A DNA stretch of 64,000 nt from JANMDS01 sp031430575 (GCA_031430575.1 JANPBT010000060.1:107209-171208), one strand, 5' to 3'; positions 42,915-52,329 are shown, numbered from the stretch's first letter. Program-made: numbers and translations. Notes: generated by a model from the sequence alone, not told the origin.

Positions 42915-44513
42915 ATGAAAACTGCGCCGCAGGTACACGGAGAAGCCTTTGCTGCAGCGTGGAGCGCGGTGGCTGCGCACCATGCGGCGTTGCAGTCAAC
43001 ATCGCTGCAAGATCTATTCGCGCACGAGGCCAATCGATTTGGTAAATTTTCGTATCGACACCGCAGTTTTTTAATCGACTACAGCAAACAACGAATCACC
43101 GACGAGACGCTGCCGCTTCTGCTTTTACTCGCTGAGCATGCGAATTTACCCGCGCAGATCCGCTCGCTCTTCGCAGGCGAGACGCTTAATTTCACCGAAG
43201 GTCGCGCAGTTCAGCATATGGCGCTGCGTGCGCAAGGCGCTGAAGCGCGGTTGGTCGGCGGGCACGACGTGATGCCGGACGTGCGCGCCGTGCGTGAGCG
43301 CATGCTGCAGGTTGCAGGCGATATCCGCAGCGGCGCGTGGCGCGGCTTTACGGGGCAGCGCATCGATACGATCGTCAATATCGGTATCGGCGGCTCTGAT
43401 CTCGGGCCTCGCATGGTCTGCAATGCCCTGGGGCATCTCAAATCTGCGCCGCAGGTACGCTTCGTAGCCAACGTTGATCCAGCTGATTTGAGCCGCGCGC
43501 TGGTTGGATTACAACCAGCAAATACGTTGTTCATCGTCGCCTCGAAAACCTTCACCACGCAAGAAACGCTGGCCAACGCAAACGCGGCCCGGGCGTGGTT
43601 GCGCCGTGCCTTTGGCGCGGAGGCTGATGTATCCCGCCATTTCTTGGCAGTCTCGGCCTATCCTGATCGCGCAGTGCAATTCGGCGTAAACCGCAATAAC
43701 GTTTTTCCACTCTGGGAGTGGGTTGGCGGCCGATACTCGTTATGGTCTGCAGTTGGGTTGTCGATTGCCGTGGGTGTCGGGCCGGATGCTTTTAGCCAGT
43801 TGCTCGCTGGCGCTGCCGATATGGACGCGCATTTTGAGAGCGCCCCGCTCGCGCGCAATTTGCCAGTGCTGCATGCGCTGGTGAGCCTATGGAATACCAA
43901 TTTTGAAAATTACGATAATCAGCTCATCATTCCATATTCTGAAAATTTGAGCCGCTTGCCCGCTTATTTGCAGCAGCTCGAAATGGAGAGTAATGGTAAG
44001 CGTGTTGATCGGCTCGGCAATTTCGTTCGCCACGCGACCTCTCCTGCGCTTTGGGGCGAGCCCGGCACTAACGGGCAACACGCTTTTTTCCAGTGGTTAC
44101 ATCAAGGCACAACGCCCGCGCCGGTCGATTTCATTATTGCAGCTAAATCTGGCTACCAACCTGCGGCGCAACACGGGATGTTGTTAGCCAATGCGCTGGC
44201 GCAATCACGCGCATTGCTCACGGGACGTACGGAAAGCAATGGCGATAACCATCGGGCAAGCCCGGGAAATCGCCCCTCGACCACGATCTTGATTCCCGAG
44301 CTTACGCCGTTCTCGCTCGGGCAACTTATCGCGCTTTACGAGCAGAAAGTGTTTGTGCAGGGCGTGCTTTGGGGGATCAATTCGTTCGATCAGTTCGGCG
44401 TGGAGTTGGGTAAAGAAATTGCAAATCAATTGCTGCCTGCTGTTGCCGAGGGTGCGAATGTGCCGGGCTTAGATAGCTCTACGCTCGGGCTCATCGGCGC
44501 GATCCGTAGTTAA
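42915..44513 (+). CDS. pgi: glucose-6-phosphate isomerase
   Basis: 532 aa from ATG 42915; the open frame also runs upstream, but overlapping the aminotransferase. Signatures: IGIGGSDLGPRMV, VGGRYSLWSAVGLSIAVGVG, NGQHAFFQWLHQGT and the C-terminal GINSFDQFGVELGKEIA. Interconverts glucose-6-P and fructose-6-P. Two exact dispersed motifs: 42922 at codons 3-7 (TAPQV) and 43444 (SAPQV). Confidence 0.96.
   Translation: MKTAPQVHGEAFAAAWSAVAAHHAALQSTSLQDLFAHEANRFGKFSYRHRSFLIDYSKQRITDETLPLLLLLAEHANLPAQIRSLFAGETLNFTEGRAVQHMALRAQGAEARLVGGHDVMPDVRAVRERMLQVAGDIRSGAWRGFTGQRIDTIVNIGIGGSDLGPRMVCNALGHLKSAPQVRFVANVDPADLSRALVGLQPANTLFIVASKTFTTQETLANANAARAWLRRAFGAEADVSRHFLAVSAYPDRAVQFGVNRNNVFPLWEWVGGRYSLWSAVGLSIAVGVGPDAFSQLLAGAADMDAHFESAPLARNLPVLHALVSLWNTNFENYDNQLIIPYSENLSRLPAYLQQLEMESNGKRVDRLGNFVRHATSPALWGEPGTNGQHAFFQWLHQGTTPAPVDFIIAAKSGYQPAAQHGMLLANALAQSRALLTGRTESNGDNHRASPGNRPSTTILIPELTPFSLGQLIALYEQKVFVQGVLWGINSFDQFGVELGKEIANQLLPAVAEGANVPGLDSSTLGLIGAIRS
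42922..42935 (+). repeat. dispersed 14-mer, exact, intragenic
   Basis: Right after the pgi start, coding APQV in MKTAPQVHG. Confidence 0.95.
43444..43457 (+). repeat. dispersed 14-mer, exact, intragenic
   Basis: In pgi, coding APQV in LKSAPQVRFVANV, just after the IGIGGSDLGPR motif. Confidence 0.95.
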
Positions 44514-44540
44514 ACCAACACGCTGATAACACGCTGATTT

Positions 44541-44561
44541 CTGCGCCTACCTGCGGCGCAG
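44541..44561. terminator. hairpin made by a single 14-mer plus flanking half-core
   Basis: CTGCGCC-TACCTGC-GGCGCAG: a 7-bp stem whose right arm is inside the exact reverse 14-mer at 44548-44561. Between pgi and the transaldolase gene; followed by ATTTGG, so termination would be weak. Confidence 0.6.
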
Positions 44562-44599
44562 ATTTGGCACCTTCAGGCCATTTTTAAGGCGCATTTGAG

Positions 44600-45535
44600 A
44601 TGAATCAACTCGAACAATTAAAGCAGCATTCCATCGTCGTCGCCGACACTGGCGATTTTCAACTCATGCGCGCCTACACCCCGCGCGACGCGACAACCAA
44701 CCCAACGCTCATACTCAAAGCGGTGCAAAAGCCAGAATACGCGCCACTGATGGCGCAGACTGTGCAAGCCCATCCGCAGGCTAGCGTAGCCATAATTATG
44801 GATGCGTTGATCGTACGCTTCGGGTTGGAGATTTTAAAAATCGTGCCTGGGCGAGTATCGACAGAAGTCGATGCGCGGCTCTCGTTTGACCGCGATGCCA
44901 CCATTGAAAAAGCGCGCAGCTTGATGGCGCGCTATGAAGCTGCAGGTATTGATCGAGCGCGCGTGTTGATCAAAATCGCGGCAACATGGGAGGGCATTCA
45001 GGCCGCGACAATCTTAGAGCGCGAAAGCATTCATACCAACCTCACGCTGCTTTTTTCGATTGCGCAAGCGGCGGCCTGCGCCGAGGGCAAGATTCAACTG
45101 ATCTCGCCCTTCGTCGGCCGCATTTACGATTGGTATAAAAAATCGACGGGCATTGATTACACTGCCGAAAACGACCCTGGTGTGCAGTCCGTGCGGCGGA
45201 TCTACGCGTACTACAAAAAATATGGCTACACCACCGAAGTCATGGCGGCAAGCTTTCGTGCCCCTTGGCAAATCAATGCGCTCTCGGGCTGCGATTTGCT
45301 CACGATCAGCCCCGATTTACTGCAAAAATTGAGCGACACCAATGCCCCTGCACCTCGAATGCTCGCGCCCGGAATGGAGAGCGACGTTAACGCAAAGATC
45401 GATGCCAGTGAAGCCCACTTCCGTTACGCAATGAATGAAGATGCAATGGCTACTGAAAAGCTTGCCGAGGGCATTCGCGCGTTCGCGAAAGATGCCATCG
45501 CTTTAGAAGCATTGATCTTGCAGGCACGCGTTTAA
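44600..45535 (+). CDS. tal: transaldolase
   Basis: 311 aa. VADTGDFQLMRAYTPRDATTNPTLILKA near the N-terminus, Schiff-base lysine K125 in VLIKIAATWEGIQAA, and the later SPFVGRIYDWYKK motif, all typical of TalB-type enzymes. Transfers the dihydroxyacetone unit in the pentose phosphate pathway. Follows pgi. Confidence 0.97.
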   Translation: MNQLEQLKQHSIVVADTGDFQLMRAYTPRDATTNPTLILKAVQKPEYAPLMAQTVQAHPQASVAIIMDALIVRFGLEILKIVPGRVSTEVDARLSFDRDATIEKARSLMARYEAAGIDRARVLIKIAATWEGIQAATILERESIHTNLTLLFSIAQAAACAEGKIQLISPFVGRIYDWYKKSTGIDYTAENDPGVQSVRRIYAYYKKYGYTTEVMAASFRAPWQINALSGCDLLTISPDLLQKLSDTNAPAPRMLAPGMESDVNAKIDASEAHFRYAMNEDAMATEKLAEGIRAFAKDAIALEALILQARV

Positions 45536-45622
45536 TTCCGCTCGCAAAGCATCGTCGGCGGCCAGTGAAATCGCGTGCGTCGTTTGACCTCAGATGTAGA
45601 TTCGCGTATACTTTCGTTCTTC

Positions 45623-45698
45623 GCGGGAGTAGCTCAGTTGGTAGAGCGCAACCTTGCCAAGGTTGAGGTCGAGAGTTCGAGACTCTTCTCCCGCTCCA
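45623..45698 (+). tRNA. tRNA-Gly (GCC)
   Basis: 76 nt with encoded CCA. Acceptor GCGGGAG pairs with CTCCCGC, D-arm AGCTC..GAGC, anticodon stem CAACC/GGTTG with loop TTGCCAA (anticodon GCC), and T-arm with GAGAGTTCGAGACTC. Confidence 0.97.
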
Positions 45699-45794
45699 AA
45701 TTGGCAGTAGTTTCAAGTCGTTGGTACTGAAAATCGGGAAACCATGCGTTTCCCTTTTTTTTGCGGTGGTATTTTTGTAGTCAATATTCGCTTA

Positions 45795-45808
45795 TACCTG
45801 CGGCGCAG
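45795..45808 (-). repeat. dispersed 14-mer, exact (reverse), intergenic
   Basis: Between the two tRNA genes, followed by TTTT. Confidence 0.95.
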
Positions 45809-45841
45809 TTTTGAAGCCGAAATCAAGCGAAAGCCTTCCCT

Positions 45842-45915
45842 GGCGGGGTGGCAGAGTGGTCATGCAGCGGCCTGCAAAGCCGTGTACGCCGGTTCGATTC
45901 CGACCCCCGCCTCCA
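45842..45915 (+). tRNA. tRNA-Cys (GCA)
   Basis: 74 nt with encoded CCA. Acceptor GGCGGGG pairs with CCCCGCC; anticodon loop CTGCAAA gives GCA; T-loop GGTTCGATTC. Confidence 0.96.
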
Positions 45916-46040
45916 ACGTGCAAGCAACAACGCACCGAAATCTTTCCGCAGGCTCCCTTTCAAAATCGAGCAGCTCGTTAATTCAGTGGCGGTTTGGTTG
46001 CGTGGTCTGCCAAAAAGATCAATAGTGATCGACATCCATG

Positions 46041-46084
46041 TTTAGAAATAAAAAAAGCGCCTTAGCGCTTTTTTTATTTCTAAA
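46041..46084. terminator. strong bidirectional terminator
   Basis: A perfect 20-bp stem (46041-46060 / 46065-46084) with loop CTTA, GC core AGCGC and long A/T runs on both sides. Serves the tRNA side and the 3' end of the formate dehydrogenase operon. Confidence 0.93.
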
Positions 46085-46097
46085 TCGCAAAAGAGAT

Positions 46098-46478
46098 TTA
46101 ACTCTTCTTTGCGGGGGCGGCAGCGGTTGCTGAGCTTGCAGGCTTCGCGACTGCGGCAGTCGGTGCCGCTGGCGCGACGCCTGTCACAGGAACAATGGCT
46201 GCTGTCGGGCTTACATACGCCCCAGGATTCACGCAATCGGGCGTCGCGGTTGGCGTCAAGGTCTTACCCGCGCCCTTAGCCGCCAGAAGATACTTTTGGG
46301 CGACGTTGTTCATCGAGGCGCAAAGTTGAAAGCCTTCTACCTTCCCGTTGTGTGCGGCCTTTGCTGCTGCTTCTACTGCTTTCGCTTTCGCTTCATCGCT
46401 TGGAGCGGGCAGGCGCGCTATCGCCGCTGAAATCACCAAACCAAACCCCAGACTTAATGCAAATACATGCTTAATCAT
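46098..46478 (-). CDS. small exported Ala/Pro-rich protein, last gene of the formate dehydrogenase operon
   Basis: 126 aa from ATG 46476-46478, which follows GGAGCGGGAG and overlaps the cytochrome b gene stop by 8 nt. Signal peptide MIKHVFALSLGFGLVISAAIA; middle part has two Cys (FQLCASMNNVAQKYLLAAKG; TPDCVNPGAY), then a low-complexity tail PAAPTAAVAKPASSATAAAPAKKS. Family not recognised; role inferred only from the overlap. Confidence 0.7.
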   Translation of the reverse strand: MIKHVFALSLGFGLVISAAIARLPAPSDEAKAKAVEAAAKAAHNGKVEGFQLCASMNNVAQKYLLAAKGAGKTLTPTATPDCVNPGAYVSPTAAIVPVTGVAPAAPTAAVAKPASSATAAAPAKKS

Positions 46479-47547
46479 CTCCCGCTCCTTGTACGTGTGC
46501 GCCACTCGCATTGATCGTGCGCACGCGCTGAATTTTGCCTTTTGCTACGTCTTGGTACCAAATTTCGTGGTGCTCTTTTGCCCATGCATCGTCCACATAA
46601 CCGGTTCGCATCGCTTTATAAGCGCCAGCCATTCCAATCGTACCCATATAAATGTGCCCGATCGCGCCCGCCATAAAAATAAGAGAGCCAACGAAATGAA
46701 CGATATTTGCGAGCTGCATCGTCGATCTTGATTGGCCGAAATTTGGGAAATCTAACACCAGCCCAGATGCCCCAACGACGATACCCAACCCCATCAAGCC
46801 GCCCCAAAACCAGACCTTTTCGCCCGCATTAAACCGCTCGGATGGAATGTGCTTACCCGAGAGCAGACCGCCAAACGAAAAGATCCACTTCAGATCAACT
46901 GCTTTGGGCAGATTGTCTCGAACGAAAGTTATAAAGGTGACAACGATACTCACTAAGAAAACCGGGCCCAAGAAATTATGGCAAAACTTGGCAACTGAAG
47001 CGAGAAACCCAAAAATCGAGTAACCCACAATCGGTATCAATATGAATTTACCGAACGCAAGAATTAAGCCCGAAATCGCTAGGATGCTAAATGTAATCGC
47101 AGTCGTCCAATGGGCGAGTCGCTCAAACGCGGTGAAGCGCTCAATGAGTCGCCCAGTCGGCGCTTCTTTTAGTTGGATCGTGCCTTTCACCGCATAAAAA
47201 ATACCCACCAGCGAGAGCAGGCCAACGAGCGCCCAACCGCCAAACTTTGCGATCACGCCATTTTTCATTTCGCGCCAGTACTGCCCCGCGTTTGAACGAG
47301 TGCCCGGTGCGTTAGGCTGAATCAAGATTCCCGCTTCTGGCGCGATGTTTGTCGTGTAGCCTTCAGTGCCGCTTTTGACTGCAGACCAAACCGGCTGATT
47401 GTTACCCGGTTGCGAAACGCCACGCAACTGTTGCTGCTTGATAAGCTCGGTGTCTGGCAACGTTGGGCCGCTGCTCGGTGCTGGCTGCGCCAGCGCCATA
47501 CCGGCGACGCAGATTGTGACCGCCAAGGCCGCGATAAATCGCTTCAT
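46471..47547 (-). CDS. fdoI: formate dehydrogenase gamma subunit (cytochrome b556)
   Basis: 358 aa. AGGAGG 6 nt before the ATG. Signal-like N-terminus and about 90 periplasmic residues, one helix (about 100-120), then the four-helix di-haem cytochrome b core with His ligands (ERLAHWTTAITFSILAISGL; KFCHNFLGPVFLVSIV; NIVHFVGSLIFMAGAIGHIYMGTIG). Anchors the dehydrogenase and passes electrons to quinone. Confidence 0.93.
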   Translation of the reverse strand: MKRFIAALAVTICVAGMALAQPAPSSGPTLPDTELIKQQQLRGVSQPGNNQPVWSAVKSGTEGYTTNIAPEAGILIQPNAPGTRSNAGQYWREMKNGVIAKFGGWALVGLLSLVGIFYAVKGTIQLKEAPTGRLIERFTAFERLAHWTTAITFSILAISGLILAFGKFILIPIVGYSIFGFLASVAKFCHNFLGPVFLVSIVVTFITFVRDNLPKAVDLKWIFSFGGLLSGKHIPSERFNAGEKVWFWGGLMGLGIVVGASGLVLDFPNFGQSRSTMQLANIVHFVGSLIFMAGAIGHIYMGTIGMAGAYKAMRTGYVDDAWAKEHHEIWYQDVAKGKIQRVRTINASGAHVQGAGDD

Positions 47548-47580
47548 AAAACTCCTCCTGAGTTACTCACGGGCTGAACC

Positions 47581-47793
47581 TTAGTTCACCCGTTTGTACT
47601 CGTTTTGATTGTCCGCGCGCGTCCGCAATGATTTTTCCCATTCGCTGCGGGTCATTTTTTGCGGACCTTCTTCATACGGCTTCGCATCAACCTTACCGGC
47701 GTATTTACCTTTTACCTGCGCAACATCTTGCGGCGCTTCCGCGCAGGCCGCAAGGCCGAGCGCGGTCAGCGATACCATTGCAAGCCGCATCAT
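47581..47793 (-). CDS. small lipoprotein of the formate dehydrogenase operon
   Basis: 70 aa. MMRLAMVSLTALGLAAC has a lipobox (LAAC); the mature part is charged (QVKGKYAGKVDAKPYEEGPQKMTRSEWEKSLRTRADNQNEYKR). Its start overlaps the Fe-S subunit stop. Similar small genes occur between fdhB and fdoI in other betaproteobacteria, I believe, but the family is not named here. Confidence 0.75.
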   Translation of the reverse strand: MMRLAMVSLTALGLAACAEAPQDVAQVKGKYAGKVDAKPYEEGPQKMTRSEWEKSLRTRADNQNEYKRVN

Positions 47794-48425
47794 GATTTCA
47801 CCGCTGGCGTCGGTGCTACCGGAGCGCCCTTCTGATCGGGGCGTCCATAGGCGGTCGCCCAACCCCAAACTTCGCCGCCTTTTCCGCGGCGCATAACGCG
47901 CTCACGATAAATATCGGAAAGCACGTCGCCGTCACCGGCCAAAAGCGCTTTGGTCGAGCACATTTCCGCGCACGCCGGCAACTTGCCCTCAGCTAGGCGG
48001 TTGCGACCGTATTTTTTGAATTCTGCATCAGAGGTGTTGACTTCAGGGCCACCGGAGCAAAACGTGCACTTATCCATCTTGCCGCGCACGCCGAAAGCGC
48101 CCGCTTGCGGAAATTGCGGCGCACCAAACGGGCAGGCGTAGAAGCAATAGCCGCAGCCGATGCAGAGGTCTTTGTCATGCAAGACCACGCCGTCTTCGGT
48201 TTTGTAAAAGCAATCGACCGGGCAGACCGCTTGGCACGGCGCATCCGAGCAATGCATGCACGCGACCGAAATCGAGCGCTCTGCGCCAACGATCCCGTCA
48301 TTTAAAGTGACCACGCGGCGGCGATTGACGCCCCAAGGCACTTCATGCTCATTTTTGCAGGCAGTTACACAGCCGTTACATTCGATGCAACGCTCGGCGT
48401 CGCAGATAAATTTCATTCTTGCCAT
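47790..48425 (-). CDS. fdhB: formate dehydrogenase beta subunit (4 x 4Fe-4S)
   Basis: 211 aa. Four ferredoxin-type Cys clusters: CIECNGCVTAC, CMHCSDAPCQAVC, CIGCGYCFYAC and CTFC..CAEMC. No C-terminal membrane anchor, unlike E. coli FdnH, so membrane contact must come from the gamma subunit. AAGGAG upstream. Carries electrons from the Mo subunit to the cytochrome. Confidence 0.95.
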   Translation of the reverse strand: MARMKFICDAERCIECNGCVTACKNEHEVPWGVNRRRVVTLNDGIVGAERSISVACMHCSDAPCQAVCPVDCFYKTEDGVVLHDKDLCIGCGYCFYACPFGAPQFPQAGAFGVRGKMDKCTFCSGGPEVNTSDAEFKKYGRNRLAEGKLPACAEMCSTKALLAGDGDVLSDIYRERVMRRGKGGEVWGWATAYGRPDQKGAPVAPTPAVKS

Positions 48426-48439
48426 GATTTAATTACTCC

Positions 48440-51340
48440 TTAGGCCGCGCGTTCGATTTGACAAATCGTCGTCTTTGTTTCTTGCATCATCGTCACCGAA
48501 TCGTAGCCGTAAGTGGTCGCAGTGTTCACCGCTTCCGCACGCACGATCGGTGCCGCGCCTTCTGGATATTTTTCAAGTAAGTCTTTGCCCATCCACCATC
48601 CCGAAAAGTGGAACGGAATAAACGTCGTGCCAGAAGCAACCCGCTCAGTGAGCATTGCCTTGACTTTGATTTTTGCGCCGGTGGGCGAATTAATCCAGAC
48701 ATATTCACCGTTGCGAACACCACGATCATTGGCATCTTTTGGATTGATCTCGACGAAGTTTTCTTGCTGCAACTCGGCCAGCCAAGGGTTGGAGCGCGTT
48801 TCCTCGCCACCACCTTCGTATTCCACCAAGCGCCCCGAGGTCAAAATCAACGGGAATTTCTCAGCAGCTTTGTCGGCGATATTTTTATCTTGAATCGATT
48901 TGAACTGCGTTGGCATCCGCCAAAAAACTTTATCGGCATGCGTTGGATATTTCGCAACCAAATCAGGGCGCGTGCTGTAAAGCGCTTCCCGATGTTGCGG
49001 CACGGCATCGGGGAAATTCCAGACCACAGCGCGTGCTTTCGCATTACCAAACGGATGGCAGCCGTGATTTTTCATCGTGACCCGAATGATGCCGCCCGAG
49101 TTGTCGGTTTTCCAGTTTTTACCTTCCGCCATTTTTTTCTCGGCATCGGTCAACTCATCCCACCAACCGAGCTTTTTGAGCAAGAGGTGGTCAAACTCTG
49201 GGTAACCCGTGGTGATGTCTGCGCCTTTGGAATGCGAGCCGTCTTCTGCGAGTAGATTCACGCCGTCTTTTTCAACGCCAAAATTGGCACGGAAATTACC
49301 ACCGCCGTCCATCACATGCTTTGACGTATCGTAAAGATTTGGCGAGCCTGGGTGCTTCATTTCTGGCGTGCCATAGCAGGGCCATGGCAAACCGAAATAA
49401 TCACCGTTACACGGGCCACCGTTGGCGCGAAGCGTCTTTGGGTCAAACGTCTGCATGTTTTGCATGTGCAGCTTCAAGCGCTCAGGCGATTGACCGGAGT
49501 AGCCAATCGTCCACGTGCCTTTGTTAATTTCGCGCAACATCGATTCTGGCTCTGGCTCTTCCCACTTGGAGTCGCCATCGGGCTTGGTAATTTTCCAGTT
49601 TTTAGCGAACTCTTTTTCAAAGCCAAATTTCTTGGCAAATGCATACATGATCGCGTGATCGGTTTGCGACTCGAAGAGCGGCGCGATGACCCGCTCGCGC
49701 CATTGAAGGGAACGATTCGATGCCGTGGCCGAGCCAGAAGTCTCAAACTGGGTGCAGGCGGGTAATAAATACACGCCATCTTTACGATCTGGCATTGCTG
49801 ACGACGCTGTTGGATACGGATCGATGATGATCATCGTATCCACTTTTTCCATTGCCTCTTTCATTTCTTTGCCACGCGTTTGCGAGTTGGGCGCGTGCCC
49901 CCAAAACACAATCGCTTTGAGTGCGGTTTTTTGGTCGAGCTTATCGTCTGGCGTGGTCACGCCATCGATCCAGCGGGAAACCGTCATGCCCGGTTTCTCC
50001 ATCATGGCTTGCGATTCAAAGCGGCCTTTAATCCAGTCGTAGTCAACGCCCCAAACGCTTGCCCAATGCTTCCAAGCGCCTGCAGCGATACCGTAATAGC
50101 CGGGTAATGAGTCAGGATTAGGACCGACGTCGGTCGCGCCTTGCACGTTATCGTGGCCACGGAAAATATTTGCGCCACCACCCGAAACGCCGATGTTGCC
50201 CAATGCTAATTGCAAGATGCACGATGCCCGCACCATGGCATTACCAATCGTGTGCTGGGTCTGTCCCATACACCAAACGATGGTCGCCGGCTTCGCCTCT
50301 GCCATCATTTTGGCTACTTTTTCCATCTGCGCCGGTGAGACCCCGCACACTTCTTCCACTTTATCTGGCGTCCATTTCGCCATCACGTCTTCTTTGATTT
50401 TTTCCATGCCGTAGACGCGGTCATTGATGTATTTCTTGTCTTCCCAACCATTTTTGAAAATGTGGTGGAGTAAGCCAAAAACGAACGCGATATCAGAGCC
50501 AGAGCGAATCCGCACGAATTCGTCGGCTTTGGCAGCGGTGCGGGTGTAGCGCGGATCGACCACGATCATCTTTGCGCCAGTCTCTTTGGCGTGGAGCATG
50601 TGGAGCATCGAAACGGGATGGGCTTCCGCAGCGTTTGAGCCGATGTAAAGCGCGCACTTCGTATTCGACATGTCGTTATACGAATTGGTCATCGCGCCAT
50701 AGCCCCAAGTATTGGCTACACCCGCAACTGTTGTTGAGTGGCAGATCCGCGCTTGATGGTCGCAATTGTTAGAGCCAAACATCGAAACAAATTTACGGAA
50801 TGCGTAGGCCTGCTCGTTGTTGTGCTTCGAAGAGCCAACCCAGAAAACGGAATCAGGGCCGTGATCTGCACGCATTTTCAGCAAGCGGTCGCCGACTTCG
50901 GTCATCGCTTGCTCCCAGCTGATCCGCTTGTACTTTCCGTCCACAAGCTTCATCGGGTATTTCAAGCGATGATCGCCGTGACCGTGCTCCCGTATCGCCG
51001 CGCCTTTTGCGCAGTAGCCGCCCATATTAATTGGCGAATCAAATACGGGCTCTTGCCGAACCCATACGCCGTTTTCAACGATGGCATCAATGGCGCAGCC
51101 TACCGAGCAGTGCGTGCAAACCGTACGCTTGACTTCTTGCTTGCCGCCTTTGGCTTCGGTGGCCGCTTGCGCTTTGCCAACAAAACCCAACGGTAGCTGC
51201 GACGCAAACGCGCCGGCGCCAAGACCAACGCCTGAGCGTTTGAGAAATGCACGACGATCTAGAGTGCCAACGCTTGCGCCGGATGAAAAACGGCGCAGAC
51301 CGGAGGTGGGCGCTGAATCGGAAGTTTTTCGCATGAGCAT
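48440..51340 (-). CDS. fdhA: formate dehydrogenase alpha subunit, cysteine type
   Basis: 966 aa. Tat signal DRRAFLKRSGVGLGAGAFA (about 28-46), 4Fe-4S ligands C75, C78, C82 and C110, and molybdo-bis-MGD domains to the end. The active-site position, selenocysteine in E. coli FdnG, is C200 in ARICHSTTVAG, so no SECIS is needed. ATG 51338-51340 has AGGAG 8 nt upstream. Exported folded to the periplasm with its Fe-S partner; oxidises formate to CO2. The Tat protein 51350-51556 and the TorD-like chaperone lie directly upstream. Confidence 0.97.
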   Translation of the reverse strand: MLMRKTSDSAPTSGLRRFSSGASVGTLDRRAFLKRSGVGLGAGAFASQLPLGFVGKAQAATEAKGGKQEVKRTVCTHCSVGCAIDAIVENGVWVRQEPVFDSPINMGGYCAKGAAIREHGHGDHRLKYPMKLVDGKYKRISWEQAMTEVGDRLLKMRADHGPDSVFWVGSSKHNNEQAYAFRKFVSMFGSNNCDHQARICHSTTVAGVANTWGYGAMTNSYNDMSNTKCALYIGSNAAEAHPVSMLHMLHAKETGAKMIVVDPRYTRTAAKADEFVRIRSGSDIAFVFGLLHHIFKNGWEDKKYINDRVYGMEKIKEDVMAKWTPDKVEEVCGVSPAQMEKVAKMMAEAKPATIVWCMGQTQHTIGNAMVRASCILQLALGNIGVSGGGANIFRGHDNVQGATDVGPNPDSLPGYYGIAAGAWKHWASVWGVDYDWIKGRFESQAMMEKPGMTVSRWIDGVTTPDDKLDQKTALKAIVFWGHAPNSQTRGKEMKEAMEKVDTMIIIDPYPTASSAMPDRKDGVYLLPACTQFETSGSATASNRSLQWRERVIAPLFESQTDHAIMYAFAKKFGFEKEFAKNWKITKPDGDSKWEEPEPESMLREINKGTWTIGYSGQSPERLKLHMQNMQTFDPKTLRANGGPCNGDYFGLPWPCYGTPEMKHPGSPNLYDTSKHVMDGGGNFRANFGVEKDGVNLLAEDGSHSKGADITTGYPEFDHLLLKKLGWWDELTDAEKKMAEGKNWKTDNSGGIIRVTMKNHGCHPFGNAKARAVVWNFPDAVPQHREALYSTRPDLVAKYPTHADKVFWRMPTQFKSIQDKNIADKAAEKFPLILTSGRLVEYEGGGEETRSNPWLAELQQENFVEINPKDANDRGVRNGEYVWINSPTGAKIKVKAMLTERVASGTTFIPFHFSGWWMGKDLLEKYPEGAAPIVRAEAVNTATTYGYDSVTMMQETKTTICQIERAA

Positions 51341-51349
51341 GGGTTTCTC

Positions 51350-51556
51350 CTAGATGCGCGCAGTGGCGTAATAGTCGCGGATGTGCGCGGTCTCTTGGTA
51401 TCCCGCGACTTTCGCAGGCGCTGCTTTTACGATTTTCTGCGCCGCAGGTATTGATGAAACTGCAACTGCGCCGACGGCTGCTGCGCTACCTGCGCCTGCA
51501 GCCAATAGAAACCCACGCCGCTTGGCATTGGCCAGTTTGACTGATTGCTCATCCAT
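51350..51556 (-). CDS. formate-dehydrogenase-region Tat-signal protein
   Basis: 68 aa. AKRRGFLLAAGAGSAAAVGAVAVSS is a Tat-like signal, followed by a short conserved tail GYQETAHIRDYYATARI. Matches the small Tat-target proteins typical of this locus (TIGR02811-like). AGGAG upstream; 9 nt before fdhA. An exact 14-mer at 51437 encodes PAAQK at the signal cleavage region. Confidence 0.88.
   Translation of the reverse strand: MDEQSVKLANAKRRGFLLAAGAGSAAAVGAVAVSSIPAAQKIVKAAPAKVAGYQETAHIRDYYATARI
51437..51450 (+). repeat. dispersed 14-mer, exact, intragenic
   Basis: In the small Tat protein gene, coding PAAQ in SSIPAAQKI. Confidence 0.95.
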
Positions 51557-51624
51557 TTTTAAAGCTCCTGGCGATCCTCAGGGGACGCCTGTTTATAGTT
51601 AAAACCGCACTTCAAGCACATCAA

Positions 51625-52254
51625 CTATTTGCCTAGAGCAAACTGCTCTTGCTCTAAACGTAAAAACTCCTCACACAATTTTGCTACTGGAACATACATA
51701 TTTGCAAGTAGGGATTTCACTATTGCTTGGGTGCATTTACTAAACCATTGATTTATATGATTATTAAAAAATTCTGCTTGCGCTGAAAGAGGCTGAGGCG
51801 CGAGACCTTCTACGCCCAAAATGAGCACGCGCATGATTTCCAGCAAAAAAGCGAGATGATCTTCGACGGTAATAGTCGTAGACAATCGCTGCAAACCGAG
51901 CCGCTTTAGGGTCTCACGCACAACCCCCAACGGCTGCTCCATCATGAAGCCAGTCAGGTGATGTGAACCATGTAAATTTAATGGCGCTTTGCCCACGCCG
52001 ATAAAAAGCTTTTCGTATTCCTCGCCCATCGCCTCGGCATCGGCGACGCTGGCAACCGCGATCACGTTGCCCCACGCCTGCGCGAGGGGAGCACCAACAT
52101 CCTCTGTAGCCAACGGCGGCGCGCTGGCAATCGCGCTCAGCAGCGCAGCATCAGGTGCTGCACCAAGTAAGCGTGCAAGCAGCGCGTAGATGTCTGCACG
52201 CGATTGATCTTCCGGGGAAATATAAGGGCGAAAATCGATATTTGAATCAGTCAT
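51625..52254 (-). CDS. TorD/DmsD-family maturation chaperone
   Basis: 209 aa from ATG 52252-52254 (MTDSNIDFRPYISPEDQSRADIYALLARLLGA); the frame is open further up but reads through dispersed-motif sequence. All-helical, with SYEKLFIG-type EYEKLFIGVGKAPLNLHGSHHL and EDHLAFLLEIMRVLI, conserved in chaperones that bind Tat signals of Mo enzymes. Expected partner is FdhA. Confidence 0.88.
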   Translation of the reverse strand: MTDSNIDFRPYISPEDQSRADIYALLARLLGAAPDAALLSAIASAPPLATEDVGAPLAQAWGNVIAVASVADAEAMGEEYEKLFIGVGKAPLNLHGSHHLTGFMMEQPLGVVRETLKRLGLQRLSTTITVEDHLAFLLEIMRVLILGVEGLAPQPLSAQAEFFNNHINQWFSKCTQAIVKSLLANMYVPVAKLCEEFLRLEQEQFALGK

Positions 52255-52265
52255 AACCGTTAATG

Positions 52266-52329
52266 TACCTGCGGCGCAGTTTTTGATGTTGTCCGCGTCC
52301 CGCTGCCATTCAAATCTGCGCCGTAGGTA
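52266..52329. repeat. opposed pair of dispersed motifs upstream of the TorD-like gene
   Basis: Exact reverse copy 52266-52279 and one-mismatch forward copy CTGCGCCGTAGGTA 52316-52329. They can pair over a 36-nt loop. Same order and same C-to-T variant as the pair at 53148/53207. Confidence 0.85.

Noticed and set aside
44158..44171. AACCTGCGGCGCAA in pgi as a motif copy
   Set aside because: Two mismatches, and the encoded residues lie in a conserved part of the enzyme; may be coincidence.
45809..51436. 5.6-kb stretch without the 14-mer as a sign of foreign origin of the formate dehydrogenase genes
   Set aside because: With about 40 copies per 64 kb one gap of this size is expected by chance, and neighbouring genes of the same locus do carry copies.
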